Below, one piece after another: positions 19,207-28,245 of a stretch of DNA of 36,371 nt (positions within the stretch are counted from its first letter, which is position 1; each line of letters begins with the position of its first letter). The notes beneath the pieces were generated by a model. The model saw nothing but the letters and a program-made list of their open reading frames with translations. It ran no database searches and was not told the DNA's origin. Source of the stretch: Oscillospiraceae bacterium. GTDB taxonomy: Bacteria > Bacillota > Clostridia > Oscillospirales > CAG-272. Made by a program: the position numbers and the translations under genes. The DNA lies in NCBI GenBank assembly GCA_015064025.1, contig SVSZ01000010.1, positions 1 to 36,371 on the forward strand. Direction: 5' to 3'.

Positions 19207-19737
19207 TCATTTCGCTTTGACAGGTGAAATCACCATGCTCATAAATCTGCCGTCCAGAACAGGCTTCTTATCGACCGTTCCCAGCTCGGAGCAGGCATTC
19301 TCAAACTTTTCAAGCACCTCGCGTCCGATATGCATGTGGCTCATTTCACGACCCTTGAACTTCATAACGACGCGAACCTTGTTTCCGTCGGTAAGGAAAC
19401 GGCGCGCATGGTTGACCTTCGTTTCAAAGTCGTGCGTATCAATGCGGCAGGACAGCTGGATCTCTTTAAGCTCGATGGTCTGCTGCTTCTTCTTCGCTTC
19501 CTTCTCGCGCTTGTCACGCTCGAAGCGGAATTTGCCGTAGTCCATCACCTTGCACACGGGCGGAACCGCCTGTGCGGACATCATCACAAGATCCATCCCT
19601 TGCTCATACGCGATCTCCAGTGCCTTCGCGGAGCTCATGATACCGAGCGTCTCGCCGTCCGCACCGATCAGGCGCACTTCCTTCGCAGTGATCTCCTCGT
19701 TGAGCAGGTTTTCTCTTTCTTTGTCTTTTGCGCTAAT
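19207..19737 (-). CDS. infC: Translation initiation factor IF-3, probable ATT start
   Basis: Reading upstream of the ORF-track start gives (I)SAKDKERENLLNEEITAKEVRLIGADGETLGIMSSAKAL...; in-frame TGA two codons before the ATT at 19737-19735; GGAGG Shine-Dalgarno 9 nt upstream. Confidence 0.93.
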   Translation of the reverse strand: MSAKDKERENLLNEEITAKEVRLIGADGETLGIMSSAKALEIAYEQGMDLVMMSAQAVPPVCKVMDYGKFRFERDKREKEAKKKQQTIELKEIQLSCRIDTHDFETKVNHARRFLTDGNKVRVVMKFKGREMSHMHIGREVLEKFENACSELGTVDKKPVLDGRFMSMVISPVKAK

Positions 19738-19740
19738 AGT

Positions 19741-19882
19741 TCAACACCTCCAAGCAAAAAATAAGACCGTACAAAGAAACACTTCTCCGCACGGCACACC
19801 TGCCCCACACAAAAACGAGGCGACTGTTATTGACCTGACCGCGTGGCGGGTGGGTGAGAGCGGAGAGCTCTGCTTTGTTTTC
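19741..19882 (-). promoter_or_regulatory. Candidate cis-regulatory leader (L20-leader-like) of infC-rpmI-rplT
   Basis: About 140-nt leader between consensus promoter and infC SD. 5' segments ACAAAG and TCTCCGC are complementary to CTTTGT and GCGGAGA in the terminator stem, so a mutually exclusive fold is possible. Confidence 0.55.
19756..19794 (-). terminator. Attenuator hairpin in the infC leader
   Basis: Minus strand: CCGTGCGGAGAA-GTGT-TTCTTTGTACGG (12 pairs including 3 G.U) followed by TCTTATTTTTT, located upstream of the infC SD. Confidence 0.6.
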
Positions 19883-19888
19883 TTTGGT

Positions 19889-19917
19889 ATTATACCACAC
19901 GTCTTCCCCTTTGTCAA
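19889..19917 (-). promoter_or_regulatory. Sigma-70-type promoter of the infC operon
   Basis: Minus strand: TTGACA (19917-19912), 17 nt ending TGTGG, TATAAT (19894-19889). Confidence 0.9.
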
Positions 19918-19967
19918 TAGTTTTTTTGATTTTTTTAAAAAAATATCGGGGTGCAAAAAAACATGAA

Positions 19968-19997
19968 TACCGCGGATGCACTTCGGCATCCGCGGTA
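19968..19997 (-). terminator. Hairpin downstream of the phosphatidyltransferase gene
   Basis: TACCGCGGATGC-ACTTCG-GCATCCGCGGTA perfect 12-bp stem; U-run begins about 5-7 nt further on the minus strand. Confidence 0.65.
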
Positions 19998-20006
19998 ACA
20001 AGCTTA

Positions 20007-20582
20007 TTACCTCATTAAAAAAATCGTACGTGCATTCCCCTCATACCCGCTTCTGAAAATGTGGATCATCAATTCCTCAAGAGAGGCAAGTCCACCGATG
20101 GCACAGACCGTAAATGCCACGGGAACCGCAATAGGCGTCATGAGGAAAAAGGGATAAGCAAAGATAGCAAAGCCCGTCATCTTGTTCATATACGTATGTA
20201 TGGAAGCAAATCTGCGGTATTTTACAAACGCCACCGTATATGCCGCCGCACGCACAAGAAGCACCGCTGCCAGCACGATCCAGATCTGATAAGGAAGCAC
20301 CTCCCAAAGAGACGGAAAGATCTTGGCTAAAAGCACCGTATAAAAGAGCAGATCGGCAACGCTGTCAAGCTTTGCTCCGAAATCGCTCGTCAAATTCATT
20401 TTTCTGGCAATCAACCCGTCAAGCGCATCGGTCACACCTGTAAAAAGGTAGGTAATGAAAAAGAGGGAGGACAGCGATTCCGTAAAAAGAAGGAATGCGG
20501 TTCCGAAAATGCGCAGACACGTGATGCAATTGGGGAGATTTTTTTTGATGTTCATTTTTTCCTCCGCATAACACACAGACAC
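20007..20582 (-). CDS. CDP-alcohol phosphatidyltransferase family protein (PgsA-like)
   Basis: TDALDGLIARKMNLTSDFGAKLDSVADLLFY matches DG(x)2AR(x)8G(x)3D(x)3D; several TM segments. Confidence 0.9.
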   Translation of the reverse strand: MSVCYAEEKMNIKKNLPNCITCLRIFGTAFLLFTESLSSLFFITYLFTGVTDALDGLIARKMNLTSDFGAKLDSVADLLFYTVLLAKIFPSLWEVLPYQIWIVLAAVLLVRAAAYTVAFVKYRRFASIHTYMNKMTGFAIFAYPFFLMTPIAVPVAFTVCAIGGLASLEELMIHIFRSGYEGNARTIFLMR

Positions 20583-20611
20583 GTTTTATAGAACTACAGC
20601 ATCGAACAATT

Positions 20612-20640
20612 ATTGTACCACAAAAATGTCGTTTTTGCAA
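20612..20640 (-). promoter_or_regulatory. Promoter of the phosphatidyltransferase gene
   Basis: Minus strand: TTGCAA, 17 nt ending TGTGG, TACAAT. Confidence 0.7.
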
Positions 20641-20674
20641 GAGATTTGTAAAAAAACGTCTATCCAAAGGCAAC

Positions 20675-20713
20675 AAAAAAAGCATCGCTCCTTCAAAGGA
20701 TACGATGCTTTTT
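20675..20713. terminator. Bidirectional-looking terminator downstream of the isomerase gene
   Basis: AAAAAAGCATCG...CGATGCTTTTTT hairpin with inner TCCTT/AGGA pairing. Confidence 0.8.
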
Positions 20714-20725
20714 TCACAAAGAAAG

Positions 20726-21577
20726 TCACTGTACCGCATTCCACGCGGTCAAGCCGGGGGCGGGAGTGCCGAGCACCTCGGGTGCTCTTCCCTCAAACAG
20801 TGCATGTGCATTTTTGACAAAATCCTCGCAGTACAACGCCCTCGGACGCTTGATCGAGGCAGGCGCCTCAAGTTCAAGCTCATACATCCAGACGCCGTTA
20901 TAACCAACCTCGGAAAGAGCCTTCAGGACCGCGCTCCAATTCAGCTTTCCCTCTCCCGGGAGCCAATGGCGTTCGTTGAGAAAATCATAATCCGACACAT
21001 GTGTGGTGATGATACGGTTTCCAAGACGTGTGATAAAATCGGTGGCGCTCTCATCTCCCAGGAGATGATTGGTGTCAAAACAAACCGCAAGACCGTCGTC
21101 GACAGAGATCAGCTCGGCGATCTCCTCGGAGTTTCGTCCGAGGCAGGTGCGGGGCAGATCCTCGACTGCCAGCACACACCCGCACCGACGGGCATGGGCT
21201 GCAAGACGTGACAGACTCTGCTTAGATCTTTCCATACGATCCCTGCGCTCCCCGTCACCGATCGGCTCACCCGAAGGATGGATCACTATTCGCTCAATTC
21301 CGATATCCGAGGCGCGGCTGATCATTTCGGAAAGCTGCTCCACCGCACTTGCGGCAAGCTCCTTTTTTGAAATATCGTAAAGCTCAAAAACAAACGGGAG
21401 ATGAAAGGACCAGAGCTCCACCCCGCATGCACGCGCCGCATTCTTTGCCGCGCGATAATCGAAGGTGGGGTAAAGCTCTCCCGGGAGGCTGATTTCCGCT
21501 ACCTCGATCCCTGCCGTACGGTAGTCGGCAAACGTCGCCTCGCAGGGGGTTTTTGTAGAACGTCCGATTCTGTACAT
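20726..21577 (-). CDS. Sugar phosphate isomerase/epimerase (AP endonuclease 2-like TIM barrel)
   Basis: VELWSFHLPF, IERIVIHPSGEP, LAVEDLPRTCLGRNSEEIAELI, VCFDTNHLLGD, THVSDYD, HWLPGEGKLNWSAVLKALSEVGYNGVWMYEL. Confidence 0.85.
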   Translation of the reverse strand: MYRIGRSTKTPCEATFADYRTAGIEVAEISLPGELYPTFDYRAAKNAARACGVELWSFHLPFVFELYDISKKELAASAVEQLSEMISRASDIGIERIVIHPSGEPIGDGERRDRMERSKQSLSRLAAHARRCGCVLAVEDLPRTCLGRNSEEIAELISVDDGLAVCFDTNHLLGDESATDFITRLGNRIITTHVSDYDFLNERHWLPGEGKLNWSAVLKALSEVGYNGVWMYELELEAPASIKRPRALYCEDFVKNAHALFEGRAPEVLGTPAPGLTAWNAVQ

Positions 21578-21590
21578 AGTTATGCTCCCA

Positions 21591-22481
21591 TCAGAACAGC
21601 TTTTCGGGATACACACCTGCGTCGTGCAGCTCCTTCAGCTTTTCCATCACAAGCTCACGGTCAGCGGCGTATGTGATGCCAAACCACTTATCGGGAGAAT
21701 ACTTTGCCTCGACCGTAAGCTTCCCCGCCTCAAGGAACTCGCCCACCATGATAGGAAGCAGGCACTCTGCCTTGATGTTTCCTTCGGGAATGTTGTGCAA
21801 AAAGCTTTCAAAATACTCGTTCATATCGGAAAGAAGATCCTTATGGAAGCCCCACATATTCATGGAAACCATCGCATCAAAGGGCAATTCTCCCTTTTCG
21901 CTCAGGATCTCACGGTTTGCACCGTAATGGATCTCACCGGTTTCGCAAACGCCCGCAAGCTTACCGTCCACAAGTGTGCAGACGCCGCGCGTTACACCGC
22001 CGTTCTCGCTCATGGTGTTTCCGAGGATGTAGGGGACCATGGATGCCTCGCTTTGATCGTTCAGCTTCAAAAGCAGATCGTGCATAATGAAAAACGCCTC
22101 TCTGCCGTAGTAATCGTCCGCATTGACGGTTGCAAAGGGACCGCGAATCACGTCCTTGGCACAAAGCACCGCATGCACCGTTCCGAAGGGCTTTACGCGG
22201 TCCGCGGGACGGGTATACCATGCGGGAAGCGTGCTGTCGTCCTGCACCGCATAATCCACCTGCACGCGACCCTCAAGGCGCGCGCCGATCGTGCTTTTGA
22301 TCAGATCGACCATTTCCGCCTTCAAAATGAATACGATCTGCGTAAAGCCTGCGGCGATCGCATCGTGAATCGAATATTCCATCAGAATCTCATCGTGAGG
22401 ACCCACGTGGGAGATCTGCTTATTTCCGCCAAAGCGGCTGCCAAGCCCTGCTGCCAAAATTACAAGAGTTGTTTCCTTCAT
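21591..22481 (-). CDS. Sugar-phosphate nucleotidyltransferase family protein
   Basis: TTLVILAAGLGSRFGGNKQISHVGPHDEILMEYSIHDAIAAGF...VNADDYYGREAF. Confidence 0.85.
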   Translation of the reverse strand: MKETTLVILAAGLGSRFGGNKQISHVGPHDEILMEYSIHDAIAAGFTQIVFILKAEMVDLIKSTIGARLEGRVQVDYAVQDDSTLPAWYTRPADRVKPFGTVHAVLCAKDVIRGPFATVNADDYYGREAFFIMHDLLLKLNDQSEASMVPYILGNTMSENGGVTRGVCTLVDGKLAGVCETGEIHYGANREILSEKGELPFDAMVSMNMWGFHKDLLSDMNEYFESFLHNIPEGNIKAECLLPIMVGEFLEAGKLTVEAKYSPDKWFGITYAADRELVMEKLKELHDAGVYPEKLF

Positions 22482-22516
22482 GATTGTATCATCCTTTCGC
22501 TGTTGAAGTTACTTAC

Positions 22517-22545
22517 AGTATACCACAACCGTTACGATTTGTAAA
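22517..22545 (-). promoter_or_regulatory. Promoter of the nucleotidyltransferase gene
   Basis: Minus strand: TTTACA, 17 nt ending TGTGG, TATACT. Confidence 0.7.
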
Positions 22546-22547
22546 GT

Positions 22548-22575
22548 AGAAAAGTTTTTTTAGAAAAGTTTTTTT
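22548..22575 (+). repeat. Tandem duplication of a 14-mer in the divergent intergenic region
   Basis: AGAAAAGTTTTTTT twice in tandem. Confidence 0.9.
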
Positions 22576-22597
22576 GCAAGTTTTTTATACAAAGCTA

Positions 22598-22626
22598 TAG
22601 ACTTTTTTCCACGTTTCTGCTATACT
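22598..22626 (+). promoter_or_regulatory. Possible promoter of the VanZ-like gene
   Basis: TAGACT, 17 nt ending CTGC (extended -10 TGC), TATACT at 22621-22626. Confidence 0.5.
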
Positions 22627-22707
22627 CTTTATTGGTAAGTCTATCGGTAAGTGTTCTCAAAAGAGATGCACCGCCGCACACTCTGCATTTGGGAAAGGAG
22701 GAAAGGC

Positions 22708-23436
22708 ATGAAAAAAGCGCTTCGCTCGCAGCTTTCGATTTTCAAGCACGCGGAAGCATGGATCTGCACAGCCGCAATTTGCTTTCTCCTTCTCTTCGCC
22801 ATCCTTGAGGTGCGCCTTCACATGCGGGTAACGACGCTCCCACGCTCCGTGCTTTTGCGCATCATCCTGCTCACCCTCATCTGCCTTCTCTTCTACCTGT
22901 CGGGCATGCTCTATGCGGGGCGCACGGGAAATCGCCGCATTTATCGGCGACTTATCGTATTTTTCTTTTTCCTCTACCTTTACCTTCTCCTCAACGTAAC
23001 GCTGTTTGAAAAAGGCTTCGGTCGCGATGCACTCCTCGAAAACGGCGAAAATACAAGAGCGTATTATTTGCAAAATTTTGTAAACCTCATCCCCTTCCAC
23101 AGCATCGGTGAGGTATACATTATGGGACTTGCGCACGGCTACGTCTCCCCCTATTACGTTCTTCTCAATCTTTTCGGAAATCTTTGCGTCTTCATGCCCA
23201 TCTCCTTCTTTTTGCCCATGCTCTTCAAGGCGCAAAAAAAGTGGTATGTTTTTCTTCCTACACTGATCTTATCCGTGGTATGTGTGGAGCTCGTGCAGTT
23301 TTGCTTTATGGTAGGCTCCTGCGACGTCGACGACGTGATCCTGAACGTATCGGGCGCCCTCCTTCTCTATTTTCTCCTGCGCCTCCCCTCCCTCTCGGCT
23401 CTCTGTGAGCGCATCGGGGGTGTAAAATCCGAATGA
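22708..23436 (+). CDS. VanZ-like family membrane protein
   Basis: AAAGGAGG Shine-Dalgarno before ATG 22708; FFFLYLYLLLNVTLFE...NLIPFHSIGE...NLFGNLCVFMPISFFLPMLF...VCVELVQFCFMVGSCDVDDVILNVSGALLLYFL is VanZ-like. Confidence 0.88.
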   Translation: MKKALRSQLSIFKHAEAWICTAAICFLLLFAILEVRLHMRVTTLPRSVLLRIILLTLICLLFYLSGMLYAGRTGNRRIYRRLIVFFFFLYLYLLLNVTLFEKGFGRDALLENGENTRAYYLQNFVNLIPFHSIGEVYIMGLAHGYVSPYYVLLNLFGNLCVFMPISFFLPMLFKAQKKWYVFLPTLILSVVCVELVQFCFMVGSCDVDDVILNVSGALLLYFLLRLPSLSALCERIGGVKSE

Positions 23437-23442
23437 TGGCTT

Positions 23443-23484
23443 GCGGTTGTCTCATTTTTTGATTTGAGATAACCGCTTTTCTTC
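23443..23484 (+). terminator. Terminator of the VanZ-like gene
   Basis: GCGGTTGTCTCA-TTTTTTGATT-TGAGATAACCGC 12-bp stem followed by a T-rich tract. Confidence 0.8.
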
Positions 23485-23510
23485 TTTTTTTATTTTTTTG
23501 CAAAAATCTC

Positions 23511-23539
23511 TTGCAAAAAGAAAAAAAGTGTGGTATACT
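23511..23539 (+). promoter_or_regulatory. Promoter of the T-box/pheST operon
   Basis: TTGCAA, 17 nt ending TGTGG, TATACT. Confidence 0.75.
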
Positions 23540-23554
23540 TCCATTCAGAATGCA

Positions 23555-23797
23555 TTGATGAAGTCCGCCGTTTCGAATCACGGTATTTACAGAGAGCGCC
23601 GCACAGCTGAAAGCGGTGTATTACCCTCGGAACGCGCATTTCCCTTCGGAGCAGATCGGGCAAACGCGAAAGCCTGTAACCCGATACGGAAAGGCACCGT
23701 TATCCGCCTGTCAAAGTGTTGGCTTTGAGCCGAAAATTCGGGTGGTACCGCGGTGTGCATTTGCGCCTCGTCCTGATGATAGGACGGCGCTTTTTTT
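23555..23797 (+). ncRNA. T-box leader controlling pheST
   Basis: AGAGAGCGCC...GCTGAAAGCGGTG Stem I features, candidate Phe specifier TTC (23640-23642), T-box GGGTGGTACCGCG (23740-23752), terminator GCGCCTCGTCCT-GATGAT-AGGACGGCGC + TTTTTTT (23763-23797), directly upstream of pheS. Confidence 0.93.
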
Positions 23798-23849
23798 GTT
23801 GCCCCGACCGTTGTATTTAAATTCCATTTCAGAAAGGAACGAACATAAA

Positions 23850-24863
23850 ATGAAAGAAACTCTTTCAAGGATCCGCAGTGAAGCGTTGGAACAGATCGGT
23901 GCTCCTGACGCAAATCTGGAGGAGATCAGAATCAAGTATCTCGGAAAGAAGGGTGCGCTGACGGCTGTGCTTCGCGGCATGGGTGCTCTCTCCCCCGAGG
24001 AGCGTCCCTTGATCGGACAGCTCGCAAACGAGGTCAGAGAAAGCATTGAAACTGCAATTGCCGAGAAATCCAAGGAGCTTCAGGCAAAGAAGCTCGAGGC
24101 AAAGCTCAAGGCGGAAAAGCTGGACGTCACCATGCCCGCAACTGCCGCTCCCGTCGGCCACATCCATCCTCTCACGCGTGCGCAAAGAGAGCTGGAGAAC
24201 ATCTTTATCGGTATGGGCTTCTCCATTGCCGAGGGACCCGAGGTGGAGCTGGATTACTATAACTTCCAGGCACTCAACATTCCCGAAAACCATCCTGCCC
24301 GCGACACGCAGGATACCTTCTATATCACGGACAACATCCTTCTGCGCTCGCAGACGTCCCCCGTGCAGGTGCGCGTGATGGAGCATCAGAAGCCTCCGAT
24401 CCGCATCATTTCTCCCGGACGCGTATATCGCTCCGATGCACTGGACGCAACGCATTCCCCGCTCTTCCACCAGCTGGAGGGACTTGTCATCGACAAGGGC
24501 ATCACCATGGGAGACCTGAAGGGAACGCTTGCCGTATTTGCCAAGAAAATGTTCGGTGAGGATACGCAGATCCGCTTCCGTCCTCACCACTTCCCGTTTA
24601 CGGAGCCGTCTGCCGAGGTCGACGTTTCCTGCTTCGTATGCGGCGGCAAGGGCTGCCGTCTTTGCAAGGGTGAGGGCTGGATCGAGATCCTCGGTGCCGG
24701 CATGGTGCACCCCTTCGTGCTTTCCAACTGCGGCATTGACCCCGAGGAATATTCGGGCTTTGCCTTTGGTCTCGGCATTGAGCGTATCACCATGGCAAGA
24801 TACGGCATTGACGACATTCGTCTTTTCTATGAAAACGACGAGCGTTTCCTGGAACAGTTCTGA
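23850..24863 (+). CDS. pheS: Phenylalanyl-tRNA synthetase alpha subunit
   Basis: [45 protein letters not shown]...[20 protein letters not shown]...[34 protein letters not shown]; longer ORF start rejected because it overlaps the T-box. Confidence 0.98.
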   Translation: MKETLSRIRSEALEQIGAPDANLEEIRIKYLGKKGALTAVLRGMGALSPEERPLIGQLANEVRESIETAIAEKSKELQAKKLEAKLKAEKLDVTMPATAAPVGHIHPLTRAQRELENIFIGMGFSIAEGPEVELDYYNFQALNIPENHPARDTQDTFYITDNILLRSQTSPVQVRVMEHQKPPIRIISPGRVYRSDALDATHSPLFHQLEGLVIDKGITMGDLKGTLAVFAKKMFGEDTQIRFRPHHFPFTEPSAEVDVSCFVCGGKGCRLCKGEGWIEILGAGMVHPFVLSNCGIDPEEYSGFAFGLGIERITMARYGIDDIRLFYENDERFLEQF

Positions 24864-24877
24864 GGAGGTAGAGCGTA

Positions 24878-27283
24878 ATGAATCTTTCAAGAAATTGGCT
24901 TTCGGATTTCGTCAACACAGACGGGATCGACAATAAGACATATTGCGATAAGCTCACCATCACGGGCTCCAAGGTCGAGGGCTTCGAGGTGCTTGGTGAG
25001 GACATCGAAAACGTAGTGGTTGCTAAGATCACGCATATGGAAAAGCATCCCGACTCGGATCATCTCTGGATCTGCCGTGTGGATGCGGGCGAAAAGCTCG
25101 GGCACGACATTCAGATCGTAACGGGCGCGCAAAACATTTTTGAGGGAGCGTTGGTTCCCGCGGCTCTTCCCGTTGCAAAGCTTCCCGGCGGTGTTGTCAT
25201 CAAGGCGGGAAAATTGCGCGGTGTGGAGTCTGACGGAATGCTCTGCTCCATGGGAGAATTGAAGCTGACCGTGCACGAATGCCCCGGCAAAGAAGAAAAC
25301 GGTATTCTGATCCTTGACGAGGATTGCGAGAACCGTCTTGGCGACGACATCCGTGACGTACTGATGCTCAAAGACACCGCAGTGGAGTTTGAGATCACCT
25401 CCAACCGCCCCGACTGTCTCTCAGTCATCGGTCTTGCGCGTGAGACCGCGGTCTCCTTTGATCTTCCCTTGAACATCCCCACCCCCACCGTCAAGGGTGC
25501 TTGTGACGGTGACAGCATTGACAATTATCTCCGCGTCGGCATCTCCGCGCCCGACCTCTGCTACCGCTACGCGGCACGCGTCGTCAAAAACGTAAAGATC
25601 GCGCCCTCCCCGCTCTGGATGCGCATGCGTCTGCGCGCATCGGGCGTGCGCCCCATCAACAACATCGTTGATATCACGAACTACGTCATGCTTGAGTACG
25701 GTCAGCCGATGCACGCGTTTGATTACAAATCTCTCGACGGCTCCGAGATCGACGTACGCCGCGCTGCCGACGGTGAGGCGTTCCGTTCGCTTGACGATAC
25801 CGATCACACGCTTGACGCCTCCATGCTCGTCATTGCCGATACCAAAAAGGCTTGCGCTCTCGCAGGTGTCATGGGCGGTGCAAACTCCGAGATTGAGGAC
25901 AGCACGACGACCGTCGTCTTTGAATCCGCATGCTTCAACGGCGCCTCCGTGCGCGTCACCGCGAAAAAGAACGGCATGCGCACCGAATCCTCCGCACGCT
26001 TTGAAAAGGGCTTGGATCCCGAGAACTGTCTTGCGGGTCTTGAGCGCGCTTGCGAGCTCGTCGAGCTTTTGGGTGCGGGCGACGTTGTTGACGGCATGAT
26101 CGACGTTTATCCCGTAAAGCCCGCACAGACAGTGCTTGATTTTACGCCCGAGCGTTACAATGAATTTCTCGGCATGTCCATCCCCTGCGAGCACATGAGA
26201 AATACCCTTGAGGGGCTTGGCTGCCGCATTGAGGACGGAAAGATCTACGTTCCCTCCTGGAGAGCCGATCTCGGCTGCATGAACGACATTGCCGAAGAGG
26301 TCTGCCGCATTTACGGCTATGACAAGATCGAGACCTCCTACATGAACGCAGAAACGACGCTTGGCGGCAGAAACGACAAACAGATCTTCGAGCTTGACAC
26401 CGAGGCGGCAATGGTCGGCATGGGTATTTCCCAGATCCACACCTTCTCCTTCATCAGCCCCAAGTATTACGATAAGATCCGCATGCCCGCCGACAGTGCG
26501 CTTCGTCGCTCGGTCGTCATCTCCAATCCCTTGGGCGAGGATACCAGCGTCATGCGTACCACGGCGCTCCCCTCCATGATGGAGACGTTGGCGCGTAACA
26601 GCAACTTCAACAATGAAAACGTGCGTTTGTTCGAGATCGCCGGCATATATCTCCCGAGCGAAGATCCGACTGCTCTTCCCACCGAGAAAAAGGTGCTGAC
26701 GGTCGGTGCGTACGGAAATTTCGATTTCTATGCACTCAAGGGCGTTTGCGAAAACGTTCTGCGTCTTGCGGGAATCAAGAACGCGACCTACACGGCAGAT
26801 GCGGAGCAGCCCGCATACCATCCCGGCAGATGCGCGCGCATCCTTTCCGAGAACGGTGACGTCCTCGGAGTACTCGGCGAGGCACATCCCTTGATGACCG
26901 AAAACTACGGTATGGGCATGCCCGTTTATATTGCTGAGCTGGCATTTGACGAGATCTATGCCGCCGCAAATACGAAAAAATCCTACAAGCCCCTTCCCAA
27001 GTATCCCGCAACCACCCGTGACTTCTCCTTCGTTTGTGAGGAGGACATGGAGGTCGGTGCTATTGAGGGCGTGATGCAAAAGGCGGGCGGCAAGCTTGTT
27101 GAAAACGTCGCTCTCTTCGATATTTACCGCGGTCCTCAGCTCGGCGAGGGTAAAAAGTCCGTCTCCCTGCGCGTCACTCTGCGCGCTCCCGACCGTACGC
27201 TCACCGTAGAGGAGGCTGACAAGGTCACGAAAAAGATGCTGAGCGATCTAAAGTTCAAAATGGGCCTGGAGCTCAGAAATTAA
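24878..27283 (+). CDS. pheT: Phenylalanyl-tRNA synthetase beta subunit
   Basis: 801 aa; tRNA-binding domain (EHPDSDHLWICRVDAG-like), RVTAKKNGMRTESSARFEKGLDP, C-terminal anticodon-binding fold (YPATTRDFSFVCEEDMEVG). Confidence 0.98.
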   Translation: MNLSRNWLSDFVNTDGIDNKTYCDKLTITGSKVEGFEVLGEDIENVVVAKITHMEKHPDSDHLWICRVDAGEKLGHDIQIVTGAQNIFEGALVPAALPVAKLPGGVVIKAGKLRGVESDGMLCSMGELKLTVHECPGKEENGILILDEDCENRLGDDIRDVLMLKDTAVEFEITSNRPDCLSVIGLARETAVSFDLPLNIPTPTVKGACDGDSIDNYLRVGISAPDLCYRYAARVVKNVKIAPSPLWMRMRLRASGVRPINNIVDITNYVMLEYGQPMHAFDYKSLDGSEIDVRRAADGEAFRSLDDTDHTLDASMLVIADTKKACALAGVMGGANSEIEDSTTTVVFESACFNGASVRVTAKKNGMRTESSARFEKGLDPENCLAGLERACELVELLGAGDVVDGMIDVYPVKPAQTVLDFTPERYNEFLGMSIPCEHMRNTLEGLGCRIEDGKIYVPSWRADLGCMNDIAEEVCRIYGYDKIETSYMNAETTLGGRNDKQIFELDTEAAMVGMGISQIHTFSFISPKYYDKIRMPADSALRRSVVISNPLGEDTSVMRTTALPSMMETLARNSNFNNENVRLFEIAGIYLPSEDPTALPTEKKVLTVGAYGNFDFYALKGVCENVLRLAGIKNATYTADAEQPAYHPGRCARILSENGDVLGVLGEAHPLMTENYGMGMPVYIAELAFDEIYAAANTKKSYKPLPKYPATTRDFSFVCEEDMEVGAIEGVMQKAGGKLVENVALFDIYRGPQLGEGKKSVSLRVTLRAPDRTLTVEEADKVTKKMLSDLKFKMGLELRN

Positions 27284-27299
27284 CAAAGAGGTGAACGCA

Positions 27300-28226
27300 A
27301 TGAATCGGATCGATGCGAATTTCTTTCCCGGTTGGGTCAGAAAATCTATCTCCTTCACCATTGACGACGGCAATATTACGATGGATGAGAAATTTCTCTC
27401 CATCGTAAAACCCGCCGGCATCAAGGGGACCTTCAACCTCTGTACCCCCTTGAAAAAGAATATGAGCGCCGCCGATTACCGCGCCTTTTACCGCGGATAT
27501 GAGATCGCGAATCACTCGCATTACCATTCGCATCCCTTCAGCGAGAGTATCTCCCCCGCCGTAACGGACGAGCCCTTTGACGAGGCAACGGCAGACAAGG
27601 AGAAGGCATACCCCACCAATGAGGAGGGGCTGTACCGCATTTTCAGAGGCAATTGGAACTATTACGTTTCCACGGACGAAAAGTACATGGAGCTTGTGGA
27701 CAGATGTACGTGTGAGCTCACAGCGGTGTTCGGAGACGGTGCTGTCAAGGATTTTGTCTGGCCCTTTGGCGAACAGAAAAATGCGAAGGTCATGCAAGCA
27801 CTGATCGATCACGGCTTCCGCTCCATCCGCGCGACAGGTGACGTTGATGACCGCACGGGCTTTGCCCTTCCCGCAGACCGTATGCACTGGTCCTACAACG
27901 CACACAACAGAACACTTCTGAAGATCGCGACGAAATATGAGGCTTATCCCGATGACGGGAATCTGAAATTTTTCTGCTTCGGTGTTCACTCCATCGACTT
28001 TGATCGTGACGAAAACTGGGATGACCTTTCTGAGTTTTGCGAAAAATTCGGAAACCGAAACGATTTCTGGTATGCCTCCGTCGGCGACATCTTTGATTAC
28101 GAGGACGCCGTCAAGGCGCTCAGAATCACGGAGAATGAGATCACAAACGACTCCGAGATCGATCTGTATATCAAGATCGACGGCGTAAAAAAAATGCTTT
28201 GCGCACACTCATCGATCACGTTCTGA
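27300..28226 (+). CDS. Polysaccharide deacetylase (NodB-like) family protein
   Basis: SISFTIDDGNITMDEKFLSIVKPAGIKGTFNLCT; GYEIANHSHYHSHPF (HxxxH); FVWPFGEQ. SD AAAGAGG before ATG 27300. Confidence 0.82.
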   Translation: MNRIDANFFPGWVRKSISFTIDDGNITMDEKFLSIVKPAGIKGTFNLCTPLKKNMSAADYRAFYRGYEIANHSHYHSHPFSESISPAVTDEPFDEATADKEKAYPTNEEGLYRIFRGNWNYYVSTDEKYMELVDRCTCELTAVFGDGAVKDFVWPFGEQKNAKVMQALIDHGFRSIRATGDVDDRTGFALPADRMHWSYNAHNRTLLKIATKYEAYPDDGNLKFFCFGVHSIDFDRDENWDDLSEFCEKFGNRNDFWYASVGDIFDYEDAVKALRITENEITNDSEIDLYIKIDGVKKMLCAHSSITF

Positions 28227-28245
28227 AGCACAGCCTGCAAAAACG

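Noticed and set aside
20364-20395. TTGACA on the minus strand inside the phosphatidyltransferase gene as a second intragenic promoter
   Set aside because: The hexamer 17 nt downstream (TTTTAT) is a poor -10 and lacks the TGN element; local composition is ordinary coding.
23616-23849. N-terminal extension of pheS in the ORF track
   Set aside because: Overlaps the T-box leader; ATG 23850 gives the normal PheS N-terminus.
25421-27079. 552-aa minus-strand ORF
   Set aside because: Entirely antisense to pheT; no independent coding evidence.
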